Shown: positions 18,043 through 28,910, counted from the first letter of the stretch. The stretch: 64,000 nt of DNA from Nioella halotolerans (GCA_003428585.1 QVQC01000029.1:152374-216373); one strand, 5' to 3'. Translations and numbers: made by a program. Notes: generated by a model not told the origin, from the letters alone.

Positions 18043-18645
18043 ATGTCCCGACGCAAGCCCAGAACGCTGTCTGCCGAAGACCGAAAGCTGTGGTCCGCCG
18101 TGACCCGGACCGTGAACGCGAAAGGGCCGGAATCCCAGACAGAGGCGCCATCGTCGCCCGCGAAACCGGAGGATTCGCCGCCAAAGACCAAGCAGCATTT
18201 CGATGTGACTGATTTCCGCATCGGGGAAACCGCGACCACGCGCACTCCCGGAAGCCAACTGGCACCGTCGGTGTCTGAGCGGCTCGCCCATGCGCCGGTG
18301 CGCATGGATCACGGTACGCACAAGAAGATGGTTCGGGGCAGGCTGAAGCCCGAGGCGCGGATTGATCTGCACGGAATGACGCTGGCACAGGCGCACCCGG
18401 CGCTGACCCGCTTCATCATGAACGCGCATGACAGCGGCAAGCGGCTGGTGCTGGTCATTACCGGAAAGGGCAAGGACCGCGACGACCCTGGCCCGATACC
18501 GATCCGGCGCGGCGTTCTGAAACACCAGGTGCCGAACTGGCTGCACACGCCGCCGCTTGGCCGGGTCGTTCTGGATGTAAGAGAGGCGCATTTCCGCCAC
18601 GGCGGAACCGGCGCCTATTACGTCTATCTCAGCCGCGCACGGTAG
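18043..18645 (+). CDS. Smr domain protein
   Basis: The 200-residue protein has a disordered, charged N-terminal half and a C-terminal Smr (small MutS-related) domain: IDLHGMTLAQAH..., LVLVITGKGKD and a G-T-G-A-Y-Y-V end. Smr domains are nucleases, and stand-alone forms such as SmrB act on RNA in collided ribosomes. Which substrate this one has is not known. The ATG at 18043, one base after the mltA stop, is preferred over an earlier in-frame ATG inside mltA. Confidence 0.9.
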   Translation: MSRRKPRTLSAEDRKLWSAVTRTVNAKGPESQTEAPSSPAKPEDSPPKTKQHFDVTDFRIGETATTRTPGSQLAPSVSERLAHAPVRMDHGTHKKMVRGRLKPEARIDLHGMTLAQAHPALTRFIMNAHDSGKRLVLVITGKGKDRDDPGPIPIRRGVLKHQVPNWLHTPPLGRVVLDVREAHFRHGGTGAYYVYLSRAR

Positions 18646-18668
18646 GGCGTCGCCACAGGCGCCCGGAG

Positions 18669-19760
18669 TTACGGCGAGAGAGGCGTCAGCAAAACCTGCG
18701 TTGCGTTGCGCACCGTCAGGACGGTGCCGGACCACAGGTCAAGCGGGATGTCCGCCTCTCGCTGCCCGAGCGCCGGCAAACTGCCAAGAAGCTGAATCAA
18801 CGTCGGGGATGTGGCAAGGGTCGAATGGTTGGCCCAATCCCCCACACCGGGCCGGAAGGCGGAGATATCGACCAGCAGGATATTGAACTCCGCCACATCC
18901 TCGGGCGCCCCGATATTGCCAAGCCGGTTCTGCCGCCCGGTGAGGCCCGCCGACAGGCGTAGTGCCCGGTCGCCGCGCGACGTGACGACGACAAAAGGCT
19001 GCGGCAGGGGTTCGACCGCGCGCGCCTGGCTTTGGAATACCTCGATGTCGATATCGGGCGACATCAACACGACGCCGGAAAGCGCCTCCAGGACCGCGTC
19101 ATCGCCCGACCGCCGAATCTGGCGCAGCGTTTCCATGGTGATGTAGGCACCAAGGGAATGCCCCACCAGAAGGATCCTGTCCGCCCCCGCAGCGGTCAGA
19201 TCGCGCAGGAACGTTTCCAGCGCATCGCGCGAGAAGACGGCGCTTTCCCGATCGAAGACATAGCCGAGCGGATGCCCGGCGCTTGGCCATGCAAAATGCC
19301 CGACAAGGCCCCTTGCCTCGTAATCATGCGCCATCTGCGCGATGCGGAATAGGCCCGAGGCGAAGTTGTTGTTGTAGCCGTGGACGAACAGCACGACCTC
19401 GCGGTCCTCGGCCGGGCGTGCCATCAGGGCGGCAAGGATATCCGACCGGAACGCCTGCGGGCCGGAATACATGCCGGCCGCGGTCACGAGGAAATCGGTT
19501 TCCGGATCGGGACGCCCTGCGCCGGGCCATGTCACCTCGCCCACATCCCTGACCGGCGGAATGGAGACGTCGAAACGCGCATATTCCACGCCGCTCTCCC
19601 GCGTCGCGGTGAACCGTTGCCCCTCGAAGGCGCGGTTGGTCGCAACAAAGACCGACCGGTCCCCTGCCGCGGGGGTGCTGCGGGTGACCATGACGATATT
19701 CGGCGGTGTGCCGCAGGCGGACACCAGCAGAACAAGCGTGAAGATGAGGAGTCGAAGCAC
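18669..19760 (-). CDS. Alpha/beta hydrolase lipoprotein (DUF900-like)
   Basis: The 363-residue precursor has a lipoprotein signal (LLVSAC, C16). The catalytic domain has VLFVHGYNNNFASGLFRIAQ (oxyanion-hole region) and the nucleophile elbow GHSLGAYI. This matches the DUF900 family of alpha/beta hydrolases found in many alphaproteobacteria. The substrate is unknown. It is convergent with smr and lies 33 bases downstream of hslU on the same strand. Confidence 0.82.
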   Translation of the reverse strand: MLRLLIFTLVLLVSACGTPPNIVMVTRSTPAAGDRSVFVATNRAFEGQRFTATRESGVEYARFDVSIPPVRDVGEVTWPGAGRPDPETDFLVTAAGMYSGPQAFRSDILAALMARPAEDREVVLFVHGYNNNFASGLFRIAQMAHDYEARGLVGHFAWPSAGHPLGYVFDRESAVFSRDALETFLRDLTAAGADRILLVGHSLGAYITMETLRQIRRSGDDAVLEALSGVVLMSPDIDIEVFQSQARAVEPLPQPFVVVTSRGDRALRLSAGLTGRQNRLGNIGAPEDVAEFNILLVDISAFRPGVGDWANHSTLATSPTLIQLLGSLPALGQREADIPLDLWSGTVLTVRNATQVLLTPLSP

Positions 19761-19793
19761 GGGACCAGATCACATGAAAGGACGTTTCGCGCC

Positions 19794-21113
19794 CTATAAC
19801 ACGTAGCGCCCCAGATCGGCAGAGCGCATCAACTCGCCAAGGTTCTTTTCGACGAAAGCGGCATCGACCGTCACTGCCTCGCCCGCACGATCGGGGGCGG
19901 TGAAGCTCAACTCCTCGAACACGCGTTCCATTACCGTGTACAGGCGCCGGGCACCGATATTTTCCACCGTCTTGTTCACCTCCGCGGCGATCCCCGCAAG
20001 CGCCTCGATGCCGTCCTCGGTGAAGGTCACAGTGACCTTCTCGGTGTCCATCAATGCGGTGTATTGCCGGGTCAGGGCATTGTCGGTCTCGGTCAGGATG
20101 CGCACGAAATCCGCCTCCATCAGGGCCCGCAGGTTGACGCGTATCGGCAAACGGCCCTGAAGCTCCGGCAGCAGGTCCGACGGTTTGGCGATGTGGAACG
20201 CCCCCGAGGCGATGAACAGGATATGGTCGGTCTTGACCGGCCCGTGCTTGGTGGAAACGGTCGTGCCCTCGATCAACGGCAACAGGTCGCGCTGCACGCC
20301 CTCGCGGCTCACATCGGCGCCGCGCGCGTCCGACCGGGCGGAAACCTTGTCGATCTCGTCGATGAAGACGATGCCGTTCTGTTCCACCGCACGGATCGCT
20401 TCCTTGGTCACGGTGTCCGAATCCAGCAGCTTGTCGGCCTCCTCCTCGATCAGCGCGTCGTAGCTGGCGGCGACGGTGAGCTTGCGCTTCACGTTGCGCC
20501 CCCCGAAGGCCTTGCCGAAGATATCGCCGAGGTTCATGCCGCCGCCCATCCCCCCCATTCCGCCGGGCTGGCCGGGAATCTCGAACATGCCGCCCATCGG
20601 GTTGGAATTGTCGGTCAGGTCCAGTTCGATCACCTTGTCGTCAAGCTCGCCGGCGCGCAGTTTGCGGCGGAACATCTCGCGCGTCTGGTCGCGTGCATCG
20701 GATCCGGCAAGCGCCTCGATCACGCGGTTTTCCGCGGCCTCGTGGGCGGCATCCTTGACGTCTTCGCGCATGTGTTCGCGCACCATGGTCTGCGCGGAAT
20801 CCACCAGATCGCGGATGATCTGCTCCACGTCGCGCCCGACATAGCCGACTTCGGTGAACTTCGTCGCCTCCACCTTGATGAAGGGCGCGCGGGCAAGCTT
20901 GGCTAGGCGTCGGCTGATCTCCGTCTTGCCGACGCCGGTCGGACCGATCATCAGGATGTTCTTGGGGTAGACCTCCTCGCGCAGGTCGTCGCCAAGCTGT
21001 TTGCGCCGCCAGCGGTTGCGTAGCGCCACGGCCACGGCGCGCTTGGCATCGCTCTGGCCAATGATGAACCGGTCCAGTTCGGAGACGATTTCGCGGGGGG
21101 TAAGGTCGGTCAA
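19794..21113 (-). CDS. hslU: HslU, ATPase subunit of the HslUV protease
   Basis: The 439-residue AAA+ unfoldase starts (M)[19 protein letters not shown] and has Walker A GPTGVGKT at about 57-64, the intermediate domain with a Gly/Met-rich insert ([16 protein letters not shown]), Walker B VFIDEID and the C-terminal DLGRYVL that docks into HslV. It unfolds proteins for HslV. The start codon is TTG at 21113, overlapping the stop of the upstream membrane-protein gene (TTGA). The frame remains open far upstream, but that part lies antisense to nothing conserved and is not HslU. Confidence 0.95.
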   Translation of the reverse strand: MTDLTPREIVSELDRFIIGQSDAKRAVAVALRNRWRRKQLGDDLREEVYPKNILMIGPTGVGKTEISRRLAKLARAPFIKVEATKFTEVGYVGRDVEQIIRDLVDSAQTMVREHMREDVKDAAHEAAENRVIEALAGSDARDQTREMFRRKLRAGELDDKVIELDLTDNSNPMGGMFEIPGQPGGMGGMGGGMNLGDIFGKAFGGRNVKRKLTVAASYDALIEEEADKLLDSDTVTKEAIRAVEQNGIVFIDEIDKVSARSDARGADVSREGVQRDLLPLIEGTTVSTKHGPVKTDHILFIASGAFHIAKPSDLLPELQGRLPIRVNLRALMEADFVRILTETDNALTRQYTALMDTEKVTVTFTEDGIEALAGIAAEVNKTVENIGARRLYTVMERVFEELSFTAPDRAGEAVTVDAAFVEKNLGELMRSADLGRYVL

Positions 21114-22195
21114 GGCGCGGGCTCCTCTGCTGTCAGCATGTCCCATGGGGGCAGGCGGGTCTTGCCGGGAAAGCCCGGCAGCGTGTTCATGATGGTGCGG
21201 CGGATCACCTCCCATTGCGCGCCAAGGATGACGAGCACGAAACCGAGCATCAGGATCGACAGGAAGGCCGCGCCCTCCATGACCGTCAACGCCAGTGCGA
21301 CGATATAGCCGACGCCGGACACGAGGAAGGACCGCCGGTCGATGGTGATGGCGAACAGCGCGATGGCCAGTACGAAGGCGATGAGAATCAGTTGCGCGGG
21401 CAGGGTGCCGGTATCGAACAGGGTCAGCGCGACGGTGTTCACGATGGCTGGCGCCGCGATCACGTGCAGCCAGAAACCGCTTGCCGCCCGCCGGGTCAGG
21501 CGGTGCGGATCGCTCATGTCGAACCCCATGGCGACGACCAGCCCGACGAGGCCCAACACCATGGTCAGTACCGCGAAGGGCCCTTCCGCGGTCAGCAGGA
21601 ACAGGTCCCGCGGATCCGTGGGGATGCTTCCGCCCAATGTCACGAGGCCGAAGCTTGTTGCGAAAACGCCGCAAGCGATCAACGCCATGGCGAAGGGAAC
21701 ACGGAATATCCAGTAATAGGCGCAAAGCAAGAGAGTGGCCACGCCGGCGCTGAGGGTCAGCGTTGCGGGCAAGTCCGTGCGCAGCATCCAGCCAAGCCCC
21801 ATCCCGAATTGCCCCGACGAAATGGCGAAGAAGATGGCCAGCGCGATCGACGGTGCGACCATGCGGCGTTTCAGGGTGAAATAGCGGGCCAGCAGCGCCA
21901 CCGCCCCGGCCGACAGCGCGGCATAGGTCAGCGTGGCGACATAGCCGATATTGGTGATCTCGAACAGGCTGAGCCCGGTCAGCCCGAGCCACCCCATGTA
22001 GAGGATCGACAAGCCGACGACGATGAAGATCTCGTTGAAGCCGCGAAACAGTTCGAAAGGTTCGTCAAGGCCGGACAAATGCTGCCGCAGTCCCCGCCGG
22101 TTGTCGGACAGTGCCAGAAGCGATGCCGCCTGCGCCTCCGTGATCATGCCGGCGCCGACGGCGGCGCGGATGTCGTCGCGGGTGACGCCACTCAT
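21110..22195 (-). CDS. Polytopic membrane protein, DUF2157-like, inserted between hslV and hslU
   Basis: This 361-residue protein has a short hydrophilic N-terminus ([27 protein letters not shown]) reminiscent of the DUF2157 start, then about ten hydrophobic segments from residue 50 onward and a short hydrophilic tail. I do not recognise a catalytic motif. It overlaps hslV upstream (ATGA) and hslU downstream (TTGA), so all three are translationally coupled. hslV and hslU are directly adjacent in most genomes, so this insertion is notable. Function is unknown. Confidence 0.85.
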   Translation of the reverse strand: MSGVTRDDIRAAVGAGMITEAQAASLLALSDNRRGLRQHLSGLDEPFELFRGFNEIFIVVGLSILYMGWLGLTGLSLFEITNIGYVATLTYAALSAGAVALLARYFTLKRRMVAPSIALAIFFAISSGQFGMGLGWMLRTDLPATLTLSAGVATLLLCAYYWIFRVPFAMALIACGVFATSFGLVTLGGSIPTDPRDLFLLTAEGPFAVLTMVLGLVGLVVAMGFDMSDPHRLTRRAASGFWLHVIAAPAIVNTVALTLFDTGTLPAQLILIAFVLAIALFAITIDRRSFLVSGVGYIVALALTVMEGAAFLSILMLGFVLVILGAQWEVIRRTIMNTLPGFPGKTRLPPWDMLTAEEPAP

Positions 22196-22749
22196 GCGCC
22201 GATCCGTTCAACCGTCAGGTTGCCATTGGTGTAGACACAGATATCGGCGGCGATTTCCATGGCGCGGCGGGCGATGGCTTCGGCGCTCATGTCGCTGTCG
22301 ATCAGCGCCCGCGCGGCTGCAAGGGCGTAATTCCCGCCCGATCCGATCGCCGCGACGTCATCCTCGGGTTCCAACACGTCGCCGGCGCCGGTAATGACGT
22401 AAAGATCGCTGCCATCGGTGACGATCAGCATCGCCTCGAGCTTCTGCAGGTACTTGTCGGTGCGCCAGTCCTTGGCCAGCTCAACGCTGGCGCGCTGCAA
22501 CTGGCCCGGCGTCGCCTCCAGCTTGGCCTCCAGCCGTTCCAGCAGGGCGAAGGCATCGGCAGTCGAGCCGGCGAACCCGGCGACGACCTCTTGCCCACCC
22601 GGCGCGATCCGGCGGACCTTGCGGGCGCTGCCCTTGATGACGGTCTGTCCAAGGCTGACCTGTCCGTCGCCGGCGACGACGACTTCGCCGCCCTTGCGGA
22701 TGCCGATGATCGTGGTGCCGTGCCAGCCGGGAAAATCGGACGTGTCCAT
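22192..22749 (-). CDS. hslV: HslV, protease subunit of HslUV
   Basis: The 185-residue N-terminal nucleophile hydrolase has the short propeptide [11 protein letters not shown] followed by [25 protein letters not shown], where the first threonine becomes the active-site nucleophile after processing. It forms a proteasome-like double hexamer capped by HslU. A GGAG ribosome-binding site lies just before the ATG. Upstream a possible heat-shock promoter is seen (22773-22801). Confidence 0.97.
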   Translation of the reverse strand: MDTSDFPGWHGTTIIGIRKGGEVVVAGDGQVSLGQTVIKGSARKVRRIAPGGQEVVAGFAGSTADAFALLERLEAKLEATPGQLQRASVELAKDWRTDKYLQKLEAMLIVTDGSDLYVITGAGDVLEPEDDVAAIGSGGNYALAAARALIDSDMSAEAIARRAMEIAADICVYTNGNLTVERIGA

Positions 22750-22772
22750 GAAATCTCCTTTTCTTGCCCGTT

Positions 22773-22801
22773 ATATGACCCCGCGCGACCTGCGTCACAA
22801 G
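22773..22801 (-). promoter_or_regulatory. Possible RpoH-type promoter for hslV-hslU
   Basis: On the minus strand CTTGTG (22796-22801) and GGTCATAT (22773-22780) are 15 bases apart. The -35 core CTTG and the CATAT part of the -10 fit sigma-32 promoters; the C-run of the E. coli -10 consensus is missing. Confidence 0.4.
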
Positions 22802-22921
22802 GGCCGGGACGGGTGACAAGCAGGCCCTTGATCATAAGTTCTTTACCGTGACAAATCGTTCTAGACCAAAATGGTGTGACTATCGTTATAGTGCAATCAG
22901 CCAACAACGAGGAGCTACTGC

Positions 22922-23389
22922 ATGATCCGCAAACTGACATTCGCCACCGCGCTGCTTTCCGCGCCCATGGCCTTCGCCGAGAGCCACGGCAACGGCCCGT
23001 CCGGTGACCCGGAAGCCGGGGAAGCTGCTTTCCGCGCCTGCATCGCCTGTCACGTCGTGCGCGACCCCGACAGCGGCGAGGTTCTTGCCGGACGCAACGG
23101 GCGCACCGGCCCGAACCTTTACGGGATTGCCGGGCGTGATTCGGGTTCAATCGAGGATTTCCGCTATTCGTCGCTCGCGCAGACCGCCGCGGAACAAGGG
23201 CTGGTCTGGACGGAGGAGAACTTCGCCGCCTATGTGCCCAATGCCACCGATTTCCTGACCGAATTCACCGGTGAGCGTGGTCGTTCCACGATGACGCCGC
23301 AGCGTGTCAGCGAGGAAGACGCGATCAACCTTTATGCCTTCCTCGCCCAGTTTGGCGGCGAAGAGATGGACGAGGATGAGTCGGAGTAA
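22922..23389 (+). CDS. Periplasmic c-type cytochrome (class I)
   Basis: The 155-residue precursor has a signal peptide (MIRKLTFATALLSAPMAFA), the haem motif C40-x2-C43-H44 and a likely methionine ligand M124 (STMTP). It has an insert between helices and an acidic tail (EEMDEDESE). It is a soluble electron carrier of the c2/c550 kind; its partner cannot be read from the neighbours (hslV divergent, infB convergent). GAGGAG precedes the ATG, and a strong terminator follows. Confidence 0.88.
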   Translation: MIRKLTFATALLSAPMAFAESHGNGPSGDPEAGEAAFRACIACHVVRDPDSGEVLAGRNGRTGPNLYGIAGRDSGSIEDFRYSSLAQTAAEQGLVWTEENFAAYVPNATDFLTEFTGERGRSTMTPQRVSEEDAINLYAFLAQFGGEEMDEDESE

Positions 23390-23418
23390 ACCCGCGCACA
23401 TCCTGAACCCATGAAGAA

Positions 23419-23446
23419 GGGCGGCCCGAAACAGGCCGCCCTTTTT
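23419..23446 (+). terminator. Intrinsic terminator after the cytochrome c gene
   Basis: GGGCGGCC (23419-23426), a 7-base loop and GGCCGCCC (23434-23441) are followed by TTTTT. On the other strand CTTCTT follows the hairpin, so it may also serve infB, which ends 24 bases further on. Confidence 0.9.
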
Positions 23447-23469
23447 AAATTGTCGTGCGTTGGTGCGGA

Positions 23470-25956
23470 TCAGTCGAGCGACCGTTCCACTTCCTCGCGT
23501 TCGAAAATCTCGATGACATCGCCCTTGCGGATATCGTCGTATTTCTCGAAGGCCATGCCGCATTCCTGACCGGACTGCACTTCCTTGACCTCGTCCTTGA
23601 AACGCTTGAGCGTCTTCAGCGTGCCTTCATGCACAACAACGTTGTCGCGCAGCAGGCGCACCCCGGCGGAGCGGCGGGCAATACCCTCGGTCACGAGACA
23701 GCCGGCAACATTGCCGACGCCGGTGACGCGGAACGTATCCTTGATCTCGGCATAGCCGATGAAGTTCTCGCGCACCTCGGCCGAAAGAAGGCCAGAGGCT
23801 GCTTTCTTCACATCGTCCACGAGGTCGTAGATCACCGAGTAGTAGCGGATCTCCACGCCTTTCTGGTTAGCGGCGTTTCGCGCCGGGGCATTGGCGCGAA
23901 CGTTGAACCCGATGACCGGCGCGCCGGAGGCTTCGGCAAGGCCGATATCGGACTCGGTGATCGCGCCGACACCGCTATGCAGCAGGCGCACCCGAACCTC
24001 ATCATTGCCGACCTTTTCCAGCGCCTGCGCGATCGCCTCGGCAGAGCCTTGAACGTCGGCTTTCACCAGCACCGGCAGTTCGGCGACATTCTCGTCCTGC
24101 TTGGCTTTTGCCAGAAGCTGGTCGAGCGTTGTCGCAGACCCGGCCGCGGCACGTTTTTCCTTGGCGGCGCTTTCGCGGTATTCCGCGATTTCACGCGCCT
24201 GCGCCTCGGTTTCGACCACGTTCAGCACGTCACCGGCTTCCGGCGTGCCATTGAGGCCGAGCACCTCGACAGGTACGGAGGGGCCGGCCTCCTTCACGCG
24301 CTCGCCCTTGTCGTTGATCAGCGCGCGCACCTTGCCCCATTGTTCGCCGACGACGAAGATGTCGCCTTGGCGCAGGGTGCCCTTCTCGACGAGAACGGTG
24401 GCAACGGGGCCACGGCCGACGTCAAGCTGCGCCTCGATCACGGCGCCTTGTGCGGCGCGATCCGGGTTGGCCTTGAGTTCGAGGATCTCGGCCTGAAGCG
24501 CGATCGCTTCCAACAATTCATCAAGGCCCTGCCCGGTAATGGCGGAAACCTCGACATCCTGCACGTCGCCGGACATGTCTTCGACCACCACTTCGTGTTG
24601 AAGCAGATCGGTACGAACGCGCGTCGGGTCCGCCGCGGGCCGGTCGACCTTGTTGATCGCGACGATCATCGGAACGCCGGCAGCCTTGGCGTGATTGATC
24701 GCCTCCACCGTCTGCGGCATCACCGCATCGTCGGCGGCGACGACCAGCACGACGATATCCGTCACCTGCGCGCCACGGGCGCGCATCGAGGTGAAGGCCG
24801 CGTGGCCGGGCGTGTCGAGAAAGCTGAGCACCGCGCCGCTATCCGTTGTCACCTGGTAGGCGCCGATGTGCTGGGTGATGCCCCCGGCCTCGCCCGCGAC
24901 GACCTTGGCGTTGCGGATCGCATCCAGAAGCGAGGTCTTGCCGTGGTCGACGTGGCCCATGATGGTGATGACCGGTGGCCGCGGCTTCAGATCCTCGGGC
25001 TTGTCCTCGACCGAGTCGATGACGTCCTCCACGTCGGCATCGGACACGCGAACCACGCGGTGGCCAAATTCCTCGATGATCAGTTCAGCGGTATCGGCAT
25101 CGATGGATTGGTTCTGCGTGACCATCATGCCCATTTTCATGAGCTCCTTGACCACGTCGGCCACACGTTCGGCCATGCGGTTGGCAAGTTCGGACACGAC
25201 GATGGTTTCGGGCAACTGCACGTCGCGCACGACCTTTTCGCGATCCTGGCTGCTGCCCATGGCTTTTTGCCGCGCGCGTTCCTGCTTGCGCTTCATCGCG
25301 GCCATGGAGCGTTGTCGCCCGCCTTCGCCGCCGGTCAGCGCCTGGTTCACCGTCAGCTTGCCGGACCGGCGATCACGATCACCGCCCTTGTTGCGCCCGC
25401 TCTTGTCGTCGCGGTCCTTGTCGCGCTTGGACGGGGTGGGCGCGCCGGTCTTGCTTGGCGCCGGGCGCGCGGTACGGTCTTCCTTCGCGGGCGCCGGCGT
25501 GGGATCCGGCGCGGGCGCCTCTTTCGGGGCGGCCTTGCGTTCTTGTTCCTCGCGCTTGCGACGCTCGTCTTCCTCGGCCTTGGCCTTCAACGCTTCTTCG
25601 CGCTCGCGCTCCTCGCGTTCCTTGGCCTCGATCTCGGCCTTCTTGCGCGCGCGTTCTTCCTCGCGCTCGCGTTCCTCGCGCTCGCGCCGCTCGGCTTCTT
25701 CGCCTTCGCGCGCCTTCGCGGCCTGCAGCGCCTTCAGGCGACGCTCCATCTCGGAATCGGAGATACCCGAGGGACGCTTTGGCGCACCCTCCGACCCGCC
25801 GGAAGAGGACGATCCGGGCTTGGGCACCACGACGCGCTTTCGCTTGGTTTCCACCACAACGCTCTTGGTGCGCCCGCGTGAAAAACTTTGGTTCACGCGT
25901 CCGGACCGGGCACCGCCAGAAAGTCCGAGGGGTTTTTTACCGTCTTGATCGCTCAT
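23470..25956 (-). CDS. infB: Translation initiation factor IF-2
   Basis: The 828-residue IF-2 has a long N-terminal part rich in charged E/R/K helices (about 70-160) and basic linkers, the IF2_N helix ([34 protein letters not shown] region), the G domain with GHVDHGKT and DTPGHAAF, and two beta-barrel domains with the C-terminal fMet-tRNA-binding part. It positions initiator tRNA on the 30S subunit. ATGA overlap with the ylxR gene shows coupling in the rimP-nusA-ylxR-infB operon. Confidence 0.98.
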   Translation of the reverse strand: MSDQDGKKPLGLSGGARSGRVNQSFSRGRTKSVVVETKRKRVVVPKPGSSSSGGSEGAPKRPSGISDSEMERRLKALQAAKAREGEEAERREREEREREEERARKKAEIEAKEREEREREEALKAKAEEDERRKREEQERKAAPKEAPAPDPTPAPAKEDRTARPAPSKTGAPTPSKRDKDRDDKSGRNKGGDRDRRSGKLTVNQALTGGEGGRQRSMAAMKRKQERARQKAMGSSQDREKVVRDVQLPETIVVSELANRMAERVADVVKELMKMGMMVTQNQSIDADTAELIIEEFGHRVVRVSDADVEDVIDSVEDKPEDLKPRPPVITIMGHVDHGKTSLLDAIRNAKVVAGEAGGITQHIGAYQVTTDSGAVLSFLDTPGHAAFTSMRARGAQVTDIVVLVVAADDAVMPQTVEAINHAKAAGVPMIVAINKVDRPAADPTRVRTDLLQHEVVVEDMSGDVQDVEVSAITGQGLDELLEAIALQAEILELKANPDRAAQGAVIEAQLDVGRGPVATVLVEKGTLRQGDIFVVGEQWGKVRALINDKGERVKEAGPSVPVEVLGLNGTPEAGDVLNVVETEAQAREIAEYRESAAKEKRAAAGSATTLDQLLAKAKQDENVAELPVLVKADVQGSAEAIAQALEKVGNDEVRVRLLHSGVGAITESDIGLAEASGAPVIGFNVRANAPARNAANQKGVEIRYYSVIYDLVDDVKKAASGLLSAEVRENFIGYAEIKDTFRVTGVGNVAGCLVTEGIARRSAGVRLLRDNVVVHEGTLKTLKRFKDEVKEVQSGQECGMAFEKYDDIRKGDVIEIFEREEVERSLD

Positions 25957-26582
25957 GCGTCTTTCGTATCCTTCCCGGCGATATGCTCGCCGTATGTACC
26001 GCGCAGGCCTCGCAGCTTCGAGGCCTCTTCTACAACACGTCGTTCGAGTCCGCCAGCCGCAAGCGCGCCGTGTATCACACGTTGGCGCCCGAATGCCAAA
26101 CCCAATTCATCGGACGTCAGACAGCCGAAAAATCGGCCCCCTTCCGGCGTCCAGAGTTTCGATTTTTCCCGGCCCGACCCATCACAGGCCTGAAACAAGA
26201 CCTTGGCCCGGCCTTCCGCCAGCCAGCCCTTTACCTTTTCCATGCCGGCCACGCACTGGCCGGATTTGCGCGCCAGCGAGACAAGCTCCACCACGCGACG
26301 CACCAGCCCGCTTTCGACCTGCTCGAACAGTTCGTCGGGGACTGTGACCTTCTTTTTCGCGCCGCGGCTGAACAGGCCCTTGCGGATCGCAAGGTTTAGC
26401 GCGTCGCGATCCGCGGCCACCCAGATACCGCGACCGGGAAGCCGTTCCAGAATATCGGGTACAACGACGTCGCCCGGCCCGATGACAAAGCGGACAAGTC
26501 CCGCCTTGGGTTGGGACTCGCCGGTGGCGATACAGCGCCTTTCGGCCTCATCGCGGGTTCTGGCCTGACCGCCCCGTGTCAT
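25953..26582 (-). CDS. YlxR-family RNA-binding protein with a ribosomal L7Ae-like C-terminal domain
   Basis: The 209-residue protein has an N-terminal YlxR/DUF448 domain with R-x-CIATGE and [14 protein letters not shown] second domain (from about residue 95) resembles L7Ae-like RNA-binding proteins: [25 protein letters not shown]...VLFQACDGS. The fused form is usual in alphaproteobacteria, where the gene lies between nusA and infB, as here. Its exact role is not established; a function in transcription or ribosome biogenesis is inferred from the operon. It overlaps infB by 4 bases. Confidence 0.9.
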   Translation of the reverse strand: MTRGGQARTRDEAERRCIATGESQPKAGLVRFVIGPGDVVVPDILERLPGRGIWVAADRDALNLAIRKGLFSRGAKKKVTVPDELFEQVESGLVRRVVELVSLARKSGQCVAGMEKVKGWLAEGRAKVLFQACDGSGREKSKLWTPEGGRFFGCLTSDELGLAFGRQRVIHGALAAGGLERRVVEEASKLRGLRGTYGEHIAGKDTKDA

Positions 26583-26606
26583 GGGCTTACCTCCGGGACC
26601 TGAGGA

Positions 26607-28223
26607 TCAGGCCCCGGCCTCCTCTGCTGCTTCGGCTGCTTCCGCCTCGGCGGCGGCTTGAGCTTCCAGTTCCTCGATCGTGACCCAGCCCAGTTGGAGC
26701 CGTGCGGTCATCACCATGTTCTGTGCCTCCTCGAGGCTGACATCGAATTTTTCCAGCAGACCTTCGTCCTTCACGCGTTGGCCATCGACCGTCGTCCAGC
26801 CGCCGGCGAGTTCCCAGTCGGCGCAGGTGGCGAAATCTTCCAGCGTCTTGACATCGTCGTCGGCCAGAACTTCCAGCATTTGCGGCGTCAGCCCCTCGAA
26901 GTCGATCAGGCTTTGTTCCACGCCCTTCGCCTTGGCGCGTTCCAGCGCCTGCTTGTTCTGTTCTTCAAGGTGGTCGCGGGCGCGCGCCTGAAGCTCGGCC
27001 GCGGTATCCTCGTCGACGCCGTCGATGACCAGCAGTTCATCCTGTTCGACATAGGCGACTTCCTCCAGCGAGGTGAAACCCTCGGCCACCAGAAGCTGCG
27101 CAAAGAATTCGTCAAGGTCGAGCGCATCCATGAAGACCTGCGTGCGTTCGGCAAACTCGGCTTGACGGCGCGCGCTTTCCTCTTCCTCCGTCATGATGTC
27201 GATATCGAGCTTGGTCAGCTGCGAGGCCAGCCGCACGTTCTGCCCGCGCCGCCCGATGGCAAGGCTGAGCTGCTCGTCCGGCACCACCACCTCGATCTTG
27301 CCGGCATCCTCGTCAAGCACGACCTTGCTGACCTCGGCCGGTTGCAACGCGTTCACAAGGAAGGTCGGCGCATCCTCGTTCCACGGGATGATGTCGATCT
27401 TTTCGCCCTGAAGCTCGTTGACAACCGCCTGCACCCGGCTGCCCCGCATGCCGACGCAGGCGCCCACGGGGTCGATGGCGTTGTCATGGGAAATCACGGC
27501 GATCTTGGCACGGCTGCCGGGGTCGCGGGCGACGGCCTTGATCTCGATGATGCCATCGTAGATCTCCGGCACTTCCATCTTGAACAGCTCGGCCATGAAT
27601 TCCGGCGCGGTGCGCGACAGGAAGATCTGCGGCCCGCGCGGTTCGCGGCGGACGTCCTTGATATAGACGCGGATGCGGTCGTTGGGGCGATAGCTTTCGC
27701 GCCCGATCTTTTCATTGCGGCGCAGCACGGCCTCTCCGCGGCCGATATCGACGATGACGTTGCCGTATTCCTCGCGCTTGACGACACCGTTGATGATGGT
27801 TCCGGCGCGGTCCTTGAATTCCTCGTATTGGCGGTCACGCTCGGCTTCGCGGACTTTCTGCAGGATGACCTGCTTGGCCGATTGCGCGGCGATCCGGCCC
27901 ATTTCAACGGGGGGCACCTCGTCGATGATCTCGTCGCCCACCTCGGCGTCGGCCTTGACCGCGCGGGCATCCTCCACGGTCATCTCGGTGAAGTGGTTCT
28001 CGACCTCCTCGACCACGGTGCGCACGCGGGTGAAGGTGGCCTTGCCGGTCTTGCGGTCGATATGAACGCGAATGTCCAGTTCCGACCCGTAGCGCGACTT
28101 CGCGGCACGGGCGAGGCTGTCTTCCATCGCCTCGACCACCAGGCCGGGGTCGATCATCTTCTCGCGGGCCACGGCCTCGGCGGTTTGCAACAGTTCCAGC
28201 TGGTTTGCACTGGTGATTGCCAT
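26607..28223 (-). CDS. nusA: NusA, transcription elongation/termination factor
   Basis: The 538-residue NusA has the N-terminal RNA-polymerase-binding domain, an S1 domain (about 130-200), KH1 and KH2 domains (GACVGMRGSRVQAVVNELQGEKIDI; LAIGRRGQNVRLASQL), helix-hairpin-helix-like acidic repeats (VEQDELLVIDGVDEDTAAELQARARDHL) and an alanine/glutamate tail. It binds RNA polymerase and modulates pausing, termination and antitermination. It starts 3 bases after the rimP stop. Confidence 0.97.
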   Translation of the reverse strand: MAITSANQLELLQTAEAVAREKMIDPGLVVEAMEDSLARAAKSRYGSELDIRVHIDRKTGKATFTRVRTVVEEVENHFTEMTVEDARAVKADAEVGDEIIDEVPPVEMGRIAAQSAKQVILQKVREAERDRQYEEFKDRAGTIINGVVKREEYGNVIVDIGRGEAVLRRNEKIGRESYRPNDRIRVYIKDVRREPRGPQIFLSRTAPEFMAELFKMEVPEIYDGIIEIKAVARDPGSRAKIAVISHDNAIDPVGACVGMRGSRVQAVVNELQGEKIDIIPWNEDAPTFLVNALQPAEVSKVVLDEDAGKIEVVVPDEQLSLAIGRRGQNVRLASQLTKLDIDIMTEEEESARRQAEFAERTQVFMDALDLDEFFAQLLVAEGFTSLEEVAYVEQDELLVIDGVDEDTAAELQARARDHLEEQNKQALERAKAKGVEQSLIDFEGLTPQMLEVLADDDVKTLEDFATCADWELAGGWTTVDGQRVKDEGLLEKFDVSLEEAQNMVMTARLQLGWVTIEELEAQAAAEAEAAEAAEEAGA

Positions 28224-28226
28224 GGG

Positions 28227-28820
28227 TCAGTCCTCCGCCTCTCCGGGCTCTTCGGTTTCTATGTCGTCAAACTGGGTCTCGTCGATCTGTCCGGCATCCT
28301 TGCGGGCCTTCAACATATCGGCGATCAATTCGTCGGTCAGGATCAGCTTGGCGTCGCTCAGCCAGTCGAAGTCGAGGCCGATGGTCATTTCCTCGGCCTC
28401 GCCATCGGCGGGCAGGGTGATCAGCACCTCGTTGCCCTCGATGCCGGCCAGTATGCCCTTGAAGCGCTTGCGCCCATCGATCAACTCGGCGGTCTCAAGC
28501 CGCACCTCGTAGCCTTCCCATATGTCGAAATCCTTCAGCCGGGTCAGCGGCCGGTCGATTCCCGGGCTGGACACTTCCAGCGTGTAATTGTCCTCGATCG
28601 GGTCTTCAACGTCGAGAAGGGCGCTCACCGCGTTCGAGATCTCGCCGCAATCGTCCACCTCGATCCGGCCATCGGGACGCTCGGCCATGATCTGCAGCGT
28701 CCTTGTCTTGCCGCTCATCAGGCGCAAGCGCACAAGCTCGAACCCCATGCTCTCGATCACGGGGGTCACGATCTCTGCCAATCGGCGGTCGATGGCGGTT
28801 TTGGCGATAAGGTCTGACAT
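28227..28820 (-). CDS. rimP: RimP, 30S ribosome maturation factor
   Basis: The 197-residue protein starts [18 protein letters not shown] and has the family segments [30 protein letters not shown] and [14 protein letters not shown], then a C-terminal SH3-like domain and an acidic tail. It is needed for 30S assembly. The ATG at 28820 is chosen by family length. The frame is open a further 31 codons to an ATG at 28913, but that stretch includes a terminator hairpin. It leads the rimP-nusA-ylxR-infB operon. Confidence 0.95.
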   Translation of the reverse strand: MSDLIAKTAIDRRLAEIVTPVIESMGFELVRLRLMSGKTRTLQIMAERPDGRIEVDDCGEISNAVSALLDVEDPIEDNYTLEVSSPGIDRPLTRLKDFDIWEGYEVRLETAELIDGRKRFKGILAGIEGNEVLITLPADGEAEEMTIGLDFDWLSDAKLILTDELIADMLKARKDAGQIDETQFDDIETEEPGEAED

Positions 28821-28834
28821 TCGGTCCAGGCATG

Positions 28835-28856
28835 AAAAAACGGGCGCGCGGCCCGT
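28835..28856 (-). terminator. Terminator-like hairpin in the rimP leader (possible attenuator)
   Basis: On the minus strand ACGGGC, a 5-base loop and GCCCGT are followed directly by TTTTTT, 15 bases before the rimP start. No other minus-strand gene lies upstream within the gap, since adhC is divergent. The hairpin must therefore act on the rimP operon's own leader. A second hairpin (28876-28891) precedes it. Confidence 0.7.
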
Positions 28857-28875
28857 CGATCTTTCCCGGTGGGCT

Positions 28876-28891
28876 TCGGTGAGGCCACCGA
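28876..28891 (-). promoter_or_regulatory. Second leader hairpin upstream of the rimP attenuator
   Basis: TCGGTG, loop GCCT and CACCGA form a perfect 6-base stem on the minus strand. Part of it (CGGTGG) can instead pair with a CCACCG just downstream, so alternative folds are possible. Confidence 0.45.
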
Positions 28892-28910
28892 CGCGCCGCT
28901 GTTGAATGTG

